DNA of 5,405 nucleotides from a bacterium (GTDB taxonomy: Bacteria; Vulcanimicrobiota; CADAWZ01). Under the pieces are notes generated by a model that saw nothing but the letters and a program-made list of their open reading frames with translations, searched no databases and was not told the DNA's origin. The translations under genes were made by a program, and so were the position numbers. Where the stretch lies: contig JAKSUM010000109.1 in assembly GCA_024409025.1 (NCBI GenBank), positions 1-5,405 of the forward strand. Reading direction: 5' to 3'. This document shows, one piece after another, positions 1-5,081 of this stretch. Every line of letters starts with the position of its first letter. Within the stretch, counting starts at the first letter, position 1.

Positions 1-2
1 CC

Positions 3-1043
3 CTCCGTCCGTCTGGGGAAATTCTTGATGCCGGAAATTCCGGAACAACAATCAGGCTTCTTTCCGGAATACTGGCAGGAAAAGGCTTCCGCTCCACAAT
101 AACCGGCGACGAATCCCTGAAAAGAAGGCCGATGAACAGGATAATCAGGCCGCTGGAAAAAATGGGTGCGATAATAAAGTCTGACAGCGGAAGGGCGCCA
201 GTTTCATTCATGCCTTCCAGTCTGCACGGCTGCAGGATTATACAGGAAAAGCCGAGCGCGCAGGTAAAATCCTGCATACTGCTCGCATCTATGAATGCTG
301 AAGGCGAATCGTTATATGAGGAATAGGAAATAACAGGGGATCATCGTGAAAACTTTCTTGCAAAATCATATCCGTCATTCTCAACAGACGGAGGGATATG
401 CCGCCTCGAAGGCGGACGGGCCCTAAAAGCCCTCAATGTATCCGTTCCAGGCGATTTTTCGTCAGCCGCATTCTTCATCACAGCAGCCGTAATATCAAAA
501 AATTCGGAAATAACAATAAAAGGATGCGGAATCAACCCGCTAAGAACAGGATTTATGTCAGCTCTGTTAAGAATGGGGGCAGACATAGAGCTGAGCAATA
601 TCGGAGAAAACGAATACGGGGAGCCCTATGCGGACATAAAAGCATCATCCTCCCATCTGAAGGGAATATCTCTTGAGCCTGAGGAAATCCCATCAATGAT
701 AGACGAAGTCCCGCTTATAGCCGCAGCAGGAGCTTTTGCAGAAGGAGTAACATCCGTACGAGGAGCACAGGAGCTGAGGATAAAGGAGAGCGACAGGATT
801 AAAGCAACAGTTGGGGGCTTCTCAGCCCTTGGAGCCGGCATATGCGAAAAGGAAGACGGTTTTGAAATAACCGGCTCCCCGCTCAAGGGCGGATTTGCAG
901 ACTCATATGGGGATCACAGGATTGCAATGGCCCTTGCGGCCGCCGCATCAGCATCTGACGGATGCAGCCATATAAGAGGAATGGAATGCGCATCAATTTC
1001 ATATCCGGAATTTAAAGAAACATTAAACAGCCTGTCAAAATAA
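3..1043 (+). pseudogene. aroA: 3-phosphoshikimate 1-carboxyvinyltransferase (EPSP synthase), 5'-truncated by window edge, interrupted by in-frame TAG
   Basis: EPSP synthase joins shikimate-3-phosphate and phosphoenolpyruvate in the cytoplasmic route to chorismate and aromatic amino acids. The frame starting at base 3 gives 346 codons before a TAA stop; about 80 N-terminal residues lie outside the window. Motifs seen in order (fragment numbering): LDAGNSGTT near 9-17, TGDESLKRRPM near 34-44, SAQVKS near 85-90, VPGDFSSAAFF 148-158, RTGF 181-184, DEVP 234-237, KESDR 261-265 and GDHRIAMA 303-310. LDAGNSGTT and SAQxK point to the class II type. Codon 108 (324-326) is TAG. Alignment from memory to the usual pattern AEGE...SRDHTERML needs no gap, so the defect is a single codon in a variable loop, and 238 codons stay open after it. 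The motif just behind it is also altered (TGDHRE instead of SRDHTE). I mark it as a pseudogene provisionally; recoding, read-through or a base error would each restore a complete enzyme. Family assignment is very sure, functional status is not. Confidence 0.9.
324..326 (+). other. in-frame TAG codon inside aroA
   Basis: The TAG lies between GAG-GAA and GAA-ATA-ACA in the same reading frame as all upstream and downstream EPSP synthase motifs. The number of residues between the AEGE and DHxE landmarks matches the family, so no frameshift is involved. One base change from CAG, AAG, GAG, TGG, TAT, TAC, TTG or TCG would produce it. The aligned position is usually variable (often proline), so residue identity cannot be inferred. 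Confidence 0.95.
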
Positions 1044-1064
1044 AAAGGCCGGCAGACTATTATG

Positions 1065-1106
1065 AAAGGAGGAGCTACAAAGATGTATCCGGCGCAGCCT
1101 GTTTAA
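1065..1106 (+). other. strong Shine-Dalgarno followed by a 7-codon ORF (possible leader peptide)
   Basis: AAAGGAGG at 1065-1072 is a near-perfect Shine-Dalgarno, the best in the window. It is followed after 10 bases by ATG at 1083, reading MYPAQPV and a TAA at 1104-1106. An alternative ATG at 1062 in the same frame would give 14 codons but would overlap the ribosome-binding sequence. The ORF end lies within the loop of the hairpin at 1092-1118. It could be a leader peptide, or the relic of a lost gene start; no run of a single amino acid typical of a biosynthetic attenuator is seen. Confidence 0.3.
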
Positions 1107-1118
1107 GAGGCTTTGCGC
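1092..1118 (+). other. stem-loop with 2-base bulge in the intergenic region
   Basis: The left arm GCGCAGCCT (1092-1100) pairs with AGGC (1108-1111) and TGCGC (1114-1118), leaving TT at 1112-1113 bulged and a 7-base loop. There is no T-run after the stem, so it is not a typical intrinsic terminator. It may be a weak 3' structure for the aroA transcript or part of a leader for the gene downstream. Confidence 0.4.
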
Positions 1119-1226
1119 GCATATACCGATTATTATTATCGGAAATTTACGACTATGGAGTGCATTAACGATTTAGCGCACGATGAAGTAGTAAGATAAA
1201 ATCGCAAGACTTATCAGAAACATCTT

Positions 1227-1247
1227 TATAGACTATCTGTCTATAGT
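1227..1247 (+). promoter_or_regulatory. inverted repeat overlapping a TATAGT -10-like hexamer
   Basis: TATAGAC (1227-1233) and GTCTATA (1239-1245) form a perfect 7-base inverted repeat around a 5-base centre. TATAGT at 1242-1247 matches five of six positions of the bacterial -10 consensus and lies 15 bases before the TTG start at 1263. I see no convincing -35 hexamer at the right distance. The dyad could be an operator for a dimeric regulator or simply a weak hairpin. Confidence 0.3.
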
Positions 1248-1262
1248 TAAGTAGCAGTACAA

Positions 1263-3053
1263 TTGTTTAAGCATGCTTTTGCGGCCGCTGTCATTGTCTG
1301 CATCCTTATAGCGGCCGGAAGAGCCGGAGCGGATGAGATAAATTTCAGCGGCATACTATCACATAAAACAGCCTATAAGGGAGGAGTCGTATATTCTGAC
1401 GAGGGAACCGTCAGAACGGCAGACACGTCAGAAATAGCTTCTCTTGCTGCAAAATGCTCATCAAAAGGAATCAAGTCGGGAATAGACGCGCATACATGCT
1501 GCGAATTTCTCATAGACATGTACAAAGGCCATGGCGTTTTCAGAAAAGGAATATCCTCAGACGAGCCAGCAGATCCCGTAACATCGGCAAACGCATTTAT
1601 GGCAATAGGCGAAAACTATGGTTCGATGCAGCAGCCTTTAAAAAGTAAGGCGGACGGCGTTATAAACGACATACTGAAGACAAAAGCAGAGCCGATGCTC
1701 TCAAAATTCGCATCAAACGAGCATATTGAGAAGGACGGGGTAAAGGCTCCTGCATGGCTGATCGACGGAAGAGGAGACGCAAGCTCACTGTATCTCATAG
1801 CAATATGCAGATCAGACAAGCTGTCATCATCACATAAAGACATAATAAAAATGCTTGCGGAAGGCATACGCAGCTTTACAAATCTGAAATATGCCGAATT
1901 CCCGTTCTGTGCCCACTATGAAAGCATAGATCGCCCGAATCTCTTCACCCTCTCGGCAAACAGGCAGTCTGAAGCCCTGTGCCTTGCAGGCAAGCGTCTT
2001 GGAGACAAGTCATATACAAATTCGGCAAGAGCCGAAGCAGACAATTTCAGCATTTATCTGCTGTCCTCATATGGTCCGATCTGCGGAATGGCGCCAGCTC
2101 CAGTAATATATCCCCAGACATCGCATGGCGCGATGGTATTTACCGAAAATCTTGCGGCAATAGGCGAATCCCTTGGGGAAAATTCATATATGAAGCTCGC
2201 AGGCCTTGCGTCATCATGGTTTTATAAGGGCAATCTGTCAGGTAAAAACATATACGATCCTAAGACAGGAAAAGCTTCGGATTGCCTGACGCAGGAAGGC
2301 CCGTCAGTCAGGCACACTGCCAAGGCGGCTGCAGAGGCAATATCGGCAATAGTGTCAATATATGGAACTGAGGGATGGAAGTACAGGACATACACGGCAG
2401 CCGCTCCCTCCCATGCCTTCAAAATTCTTCAGGCTGAAGAGGGAAAAGCAGTCAGAAAAGACTATGAGATAACAAGCATAGAATATCCTGGAGATCAAAA
2501 CGGCTCTCTTGTTGAAATAAAAAGAGAAAATTCATTCTGGATTAAGGTATCGATAGATGAAGATGACGAATACGCATTCCACCTATGCTATCTTAAGCAG
2601 ATGGGATTCGGGACATCCACATCAATACTGATGCGAATAGACGGAGACAAGATATACAGCGTGCCACTCGGAGGCTCTCCTGATGACGCATATATGTTCA
2701 TGCAGGAGGTTCTGGAAAGAAGGGTTCTTCAGACAGGGCTTCACAGCATGGGAATAAAATTCAGCGGCCTCCTTTTGGGTAAGGCAGCAACCCTTGACTG
2801 CGTGACACTCCAGCCGCTTGCACAGAGAAAGACTTTCATAGGAGAAGACGGCAATATGATCTCCATAGTAAAAAGCTTTCACAGCGACGATATAAAATAT
2901 GACGCATCAAAACTTGAAAAGGACGGCATGGAGGCAGTCTCATGCTCCATATACTCCAACGGCTTCATTAAAACAGAGGCAGTATCAAAAGACTCGGCAG
3001 TCAGGCTGCCGTCATACGGCCACATAATCTTTGAAGGCAGGAAGAAACAATGA
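1263..3053 (+). CDS. secreted protein of unknown function, probable helical (alpha/alpha-toroid-like) domain plus beta-rich C-terminus
   Basis: The product has 596 residues. A short basic start (MFKH), a hydrophobic stretch (5-18) and AGA-D give a Sec signal peptide with likely cleavage after Ala23, so it is exported. Residues about 55-370 are mostly amphipathic helices broken by short aromatic or Gly-rich turns, for example WLIDGRGDASSLYL (165-178), LFTLSANRQSEALCLAGK (227-244) and SHGAMVFTENLAAIGE (287-302). This resembles alpha/alpha-toroid proteins such as some glycan-acting enzymes, but I do not recognise the family and cannot name catalytic residues. Residues about 395-590 look beta-rich. 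Twelve cysteines are present, one pair adjacent (79-80). TTG at 1263 is the only sensible start: a stop lies in frame at 1248-1250, no ATG or GTG follows before the signal peptide core, and no Shine-Dalgarno is visible. Its stop overlaps the next start (ATGA), indicating translational coupling to a membrane partner. Gene existence is sure, fold is tentative. Confidence 0.85.
   Translation: MFKHAFAAAVIVCILIAAGRAGADEINFSGILSHKTAYKGGVVYSDEGTVRTADTSEIASLAAKCSSKGIKSGIDAHTCCEFLIDMYKGHGVFRKGISSDEPADPVTSANAFMAIGENYGSMQQPLKSKADGVINDILKTKAEPMLSKFASNEHIEKDGVKAPAWLIDGRGDASSLYLIAICRSDKLSSSHKDIIKMLAEGIRSFTNLKYAEFPFCAHYESIDRPNLFTLSANRQSEALCLAGKRLGDKSYTNSARAEADNFSIYLLSSYGPICGMAPAPVIYPQTSHGAMVFTENLAAIGESLGENSYMKLAGLASSWFYKGNLSGKNIYDPKTGKASDCLTQEGPSVRHTAKAAAEAISAIVSIYGTEGWKYRTYTAAAPSHAFKILQAEEGKAVRKDYEITSIEYPGDQNGSLVEIKRENSFWIKVSIDEDDEYAFHLCYLKQMGFGTSTSILMRIDGDKIYSVPLGGSPDDAYMFMQEVLERRVLQTGLHSMGIKFSGLLLGKAATLDCVTLQPLAQRKTFIGEDGNMISIVKSFHSDDIKYDASKLEKDGMEAVSCSIYSNGFIKTEAVSKDSAVRLPSYGHIIFEGRKKQ
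3039..3053 (+). promoter_or_regulatory. ribosome-binding site and ATGA stop/start overlap
   Basis: AGGAAG at 3039-3044 lies five bases before ATG at 3050. The ATG overlaps the TGA of the upstream gene (3051-3053), the classic arrangement for coupled translation. It fixes the start of the membrane protein and ties the two products together. Confidence 0.8.
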
Positions 3054-3859
3054 AATACGGATATAAAGTAAATAAATTCAGAACATTCCTGCATTCGGCA
3101 GGAGCATTCTTAAGCATGTTCATATGGGGCTGCATGTTCATGGTACTTAACGGCGAAAAATGGCCTGTGATAAAAAGCAGCCTTCAGAACGTGTCAATGC
3201 CGGATGGATACAAGGGAGCATTTCTCACGCTTCTGTTCATAGGAATGGTTATAATTCCGTTTATGGACATAATAAAGAGAAAAAGGCTTCTCTCTACAGA
3301 AATCGAAACAAGCAAAAAGGGACTCAAGATAAAATGCCTTGATCAGGAATACAAATTTGTATGGACTGATATGAAAAATGCCGGAATAATATACGATACA
3401 ACTCTCAAGAAGCAAGTATACCCAAGGAAGCTTATCTTCACAAAAAGCAACGGCGAGGGTAAGATGCCGGTACTTCTGGAAATAGACAACAAGCCTTATG
3501 ATACGGAATTTCCAGAGATTGTAGGGCTTGTCAGGGAAATACTTCAGCATGAGCCTAAGGCGCGGCAGGAGGTAATCGGAGCTGAAAAATACTGTCCTTG
3601 GCATGGACATTTTGAACGTGACGCATGCCCAGAATGTAAGGCAAGAATAAAACACGGAGAAAGATGGCTTAAGATATTCTATACAGTAAATCCTGCATAT
3701 GTCTTCGTGCTTCCGGCAATAGGCCTGCTTGGACCGGCCTTTGCAATGTTCTCATTCTGTTTCGCAATTATAGCGATAGGAGTGCCGATAATTTTAATAT
3801 TTAAGACAGACAGGCAATTCAGCAGGGCAGCTGCAAAAAAATCAGAAAAAGAGTCATAA
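3050..3859 (+). CDS. integral membrane protein with zinc-ribbon-like motif, function unknown
   Basis: The product has 269 residues and no family I can name. Two hydrophobic segments (about 13-33 and 57-75) come first, followed by the basic stretch KRKR (76-79), suggesting that the next part faces the cytoplasm. Residues about 85-170 form a soluble, beta-rich stretch (KKGLKIKC, YKFVWTDM, RKLIFTKS, PVLLEID) that could be a PH-like or similar small domain. A cysteine/histidine cluster follows: C182, H185, H187, C193, C196, i.e. C-x2-H-x7-C-x2-C, which looks like a small metal-binding knuckle. Two more hydrophobic segments (about 215-234 and 236-252) and a charged lysine-rich tail end the protein. 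The start overlaps the stop of the secreted protein gene, so both are probably made together and may act at the same membrane. The role is unknown; zinc binding and topology are inferred from pattern only. Confidence 0.85.
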   Translation: MKYGYKVNKFRTFLHSAGAFLSMFIWGCMFMVLNGEKWPVIKSSLQNVSMPDGYKGAFLTLLFIGMVIIPFMDIIKRKRLLSTEIETSKKGLKIKCLDQEYKFVWTDMKNAGIIYDTTLKKQVYPRKLIFTKSNGEGKMPVLLEIDNKPYDTEFPEIVGLVREILQHEPKARQEVIGAEKYCPWHGHFERDACPECKARIKHGERWLKIFYTVNPAYVFVLPAIGLLGPAFAMFSFCFAIIAIGVPIILIFKTDRQFSRAAAKKSEKES

Positions 3860-3874
3860 AAGGACTTGTAAAAA

Positions 3875-3897
3875 CGGACGGAAAGACCTCAGGTCCG
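3875..3897 (+). other. small dyad between membrane protein and STAS genes
   Basis: CGGAC (3875-3879) can pair with GTCCG (3893-3897), and alternatively GACCT/AGGTC (3885-3895) forms a compact palindrome around one base. No T-run follows, so this does not look like a terminator. It sits in the 71-base gap and may only be an incidental or mRNA-processing structure. Confidence 0.25.
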
Positions 3898-3930
3898 GCA
3901 ATAACAGAACCATAAGGCAGGGAAAAACAC

Positions 3931-4275
3931 ATGAAAGTTTTAAAAGACATAAAAGACATAGGCAGTGAAACAGCTCATGTAGAGCTCACTGGAGATGTTG
4001 ACTTCGTATCATACAGCGATCTAAAAAAGCTTTTCGCAAAAGTAATAGCGGCAGGGAAAAAGAAAATAATAATAGATCTTACGGATGCGAAGCATATTGA
4101 CAGCAGCGGAATCGGAGCCATAACGTCAGCACATATAAAAATCAATTCGCTCGGAGGGAAAATATATATTGTAAGCAGCAATAGCAGCATCAATAAAATA
4201 TTTGACCTTACAGGCCTAAGCAAAGTAATAAAAATACACGAGAATCTTAAATCCGCAATAGAGGCGGCAGCATAA
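3931..4275 (+). CDS. STAS-domain protein, anti-sigma factor antagonist (SpoIIAA-like)
   Basis: The 114-residue product is a single STAS domain of the usual length for SpoIIAA/RsbV-type antagonists. An N-terminal strand pair ending VELTGDVDFVS (17-27) is followed by KKIIIDLTDAKHIDSSGIGAI (44-64), the family signature. Ser58-Ser59 in DSSG are the phosphorylation region; by comparison with SpoIIAA, Ser59 is the likely phosphosite. LGGKIYIVSSNSSINKIFDLTGL (74-96) and the amphipathic C-terminal helix complete the fold. In partner switching such proteins, when unphosphorylated, sequester a HPK-like anti-sigma kinase and so release its target; no kinase, phosphatase or sigma factor is in the window, so the pathway is unknown. 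A GGCAGGGA-type Shine-Dalgarno (around 3916-3923) precedes the ATG by seven bases. It lies 71 bases after the membrane protein and ends directly at a terminator, so it is probably the last gene of that unit, or a separate small one. Confidence 0.93.
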   Translation: MKVLKDIKDIGSETAHVELTGDVDFVSYSDLKKLFAKVIAAGKKKIIIDLTDAKHIDSSGIGAITSAHIKINSLGGKIYIVSSNSSINKIFDLTGLSKVIKIHENLKSAIEAAA

Positions 4276-4320
4276 CAACAAAAAAGCTTCGTGCTTAATA
4301 GGCATGAAGCTTTTTTGTTG
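4276..4320. terminator. bidirectional intrinsic terminator between convergent STAS gene and yggS
   Basis: Fifteen-base arms pair perfectly: CAACAAAAAAGCTTC (4276-4290) with GAAGCTTTTTTGTTG (4306-4320). The stem continues with TGC/GCA (4292-4294 with 4302-4304), flanked by wobble pairs, around a TAATA loop. An A-run on the left arm and a T-run on the right make it work in both directions. It begins right after the TAA of the STAS gene and lies 16 bases beyond the yggS stop. Confidence 0.93.
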
Positions 4321-4336
4321 GAGAAAAACATCAAAT

Positions 4337-5023
4337 CTAAGGCTTTGCGTATTCTCTTCTTCCGAATATTGCGGTACCGACCCTGACCATATTGGAGCCT
4401 TCCTCAATTGCGACCTCCAAATCGCCAGTCATTCCCATTGAGAGTATATGACCTTCACCTGCAAATATCTTTGAGCCCATTTCCCTCATGCTGGCAAAAT
4501 ACCTTCTGTTCTCCTCAGGATCAGAAACAAGAGGAGGAATAGTCATAAGCCCTTTCAGATTAATATTGGGAAGAGCGCGTATTATATCAGCCGCCCTCTC
4601 GGCATCCCTGGGCATAAAACCGTGCTTTGATTCCTCATCACCGAAATGAATCTGCATTAAAACATCAATCTTCCTGCCCAGCCTTCCGCAGGCATCACTG
4701 ACTTTCCTTGCCAACTCTCCCGAATCAATGCTTTCAATCATATCAAAGTACTCGGCAGCAAGTCTGGCCTTGTTCTTCTGAAGATGGCCTATAAAATGCC
4801 ATGATGCCTCATCCTGAAATCTGTCAGCCTTAAGAATACCCTCCTGAATGTAATTCTCGCCAAAAACAGCAGCTCCGGCGGCAATAGCCTCCTCAACCAT
4901 TTCAACAGGCTTGGTCTTGCTTACGGCAACAAGAGTAACCGATTCAGGGGCAATACCGGCCCTGCGGGCCGCCGATGCTATCCTTGTCCGGACAGATTCA
5001 ATATTTCTTTTTATATCGCTCAT
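4337..5023 (-). CDS. yggS: YggS/PROSC family pyridoxal-phosphate homeostasis protein
   Basis: The 228-residue product is a full-length YggS-type, fold-type III PLP-binding protein of the cytoplasm. The family binds PLP without known catalytic activity and keeps vitamin B6 and amino/keto acid pools in balance. Landmarks: LVAVSKTKP with PLP-lysine Lys36 at the same place as in E. coli YggS, FGENYIQE (54-61), WHFIGHLQKNK (75-85, where His80 replaces the more usual proline), MIESIDS (95-101), ESKHGF (131-136), GLMTIPP (158-164) and the phosphate-binding C-terminal block SMGMTGDLEVAIEEGSNMVR (195-214) followed by GTAIFGRREY. ATG at 5023 is supported by a GGGACGG purine stretch just upstream and by the normal family N-terminus. 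The gene follows a PilT-like gene on the same strand, a known neighbourhood in proteobacteria, but an intrinsic-terminator-like hairpin separates them. It ends in TAG followed one codon later by an in-frame TGA. Function assignment is secure. Confidence 0.97.
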   Translation of the reverse strand: MSDIKRNIESVRTRIASAARRAGIAPESVTLVAVSKTKPVEMVEEAIAAGAAVFGENYIQEGILKADRFQDEASWHFIGHLQKNKARLAAEYFDMIESIDSGELARKVSDACGRLGRKIDVLMQIHFGDEESKHGFMPRDAERAADIIRALPNINLKGLMTIPPLVSDPEENRRYFASMREMGSKIFAGEGHILSMGMTGDLEVAIEEGSNMVRVGTAIFGRREYAKP

Positions 5024-5034
5024 TTTACCGTCCC

Positions 5035-5069
5035 AAAAAGAAAAGGCTCCGTCTAAGGCGAAGCCTTTT
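5035..5069 (-). terminator. intrinsic-terminator-like hairpin between the PilT-like gene and yggS
   Basis: Read on the minus strand, AAAAGGCTTCG (5069-5059) pairs with CGGAGCCTTTT (5051-5041), with one G-U pair and a 7-base loop, and is followed by CTTTTT (5040-5035). The wobble pair becomes an A-C mismatch on the plus strand, so the structure favours minus-strand transcripts. An alternative small hairpin, AAGGC-TTC-GCCTT (5067-5055), uses the same left arm and would exclude the terminator. The T-run ends 11 bases before the yggS ATG, so the hairpin sits in the yggS leader. Confidence 0.7.
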
Positions 5070-5070
5070 T

Positions 5071-5076
5071 ATTAAA
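5071..5076 (-). promoter_or_regulatory. possible -10 element (TTTAAT) upstream of the yggS leader hairpin
   Basis: TTTAAT on the minus strand matches five of six bases of the -10 consensus. It lies in the gap behind the PilT-like stop codon, ahead of the hairpin. No good -35 is seen 16-18 bases further upstream, within the 3' end of the PilT-like gene. If used, the yggS mRNA would begin close to the hairpin. Confidence 0.2.
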
Positions 5077-5081
5077 TATTC

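Larger units (their letters stand above)
1044..1262 (+). other. intergenic region with orphan Shine-Dalgarno, hairpin and dyad, no full gene
   Basis: Stops occur in all three forward frames, and I find no protein of recognisable family or tRNA/rRNA-like sequence. It contains a strong ribosome-binding sequence with a 7-codon ORF near the aroA end, a hairpin just behind it, a short CCGAT/ATCGG stem around the TATTATT stretch near 1127-1143, and an inverted repeat close to the next gene. The spacing from aroA and these elements suggest that the following gene has its own promoter and leader, but that is inference. Confidence 0.5.

Noticed and set aside
300..330. Frameshift in aroA as the cause of the break
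   Set aside because: Both parts are in the same frame, and spacing between conserved landmarks fits the family without a gap; only a single TAG codon is responsible.
341..598. Minus-strand 85-codon ORF across the aroA TAG
   Set aside because: It lies opposite well-conserved EPSP synthase motifs and shows no family or ribosome-binding signal.
555..1043. Apparent separate 162-residue gene starting at ATG 555
   Set aside because: It is the C-terminal part of aroA in the same frame as bases 3-323. Homology continues upstream of this ATG, which lies in the RTGFM segment, so it is not an independent start.
1127..1143. ATTATTATT stretch as a microsatellite or CRISPR-like repeat
   Set aside because: Only about three repeat units are present, with no spacer pattern; it is a small AT-rich loop in a short stem.
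3194..3655. Minus-strand 153-codon ORF opposite the membrane protein
   Set aside because: The plus-strand gene has a coupled start, a ribosome-binding site and coherent membrane segments. The antisense ORF has no such support and an implausible, aromatic-rich composition.
4276..4320. Inverted repeat as an insertion sequence end or phage attachment site
   Set aside because: Its position between two convergent stop codons, short loop and A/T runs fit a bidirectional terminator; no transposase, integrase or target duplication is present.
3975..4334. Minus-strand 119-codon ORF opposite the STAS gene
   Set aside because: It is antisense to a clear STAS domain, crosses the terminator hairpin, begins with TTG and has no recognisable domain; its hydrophobic look reflects the opposite strand's codons.
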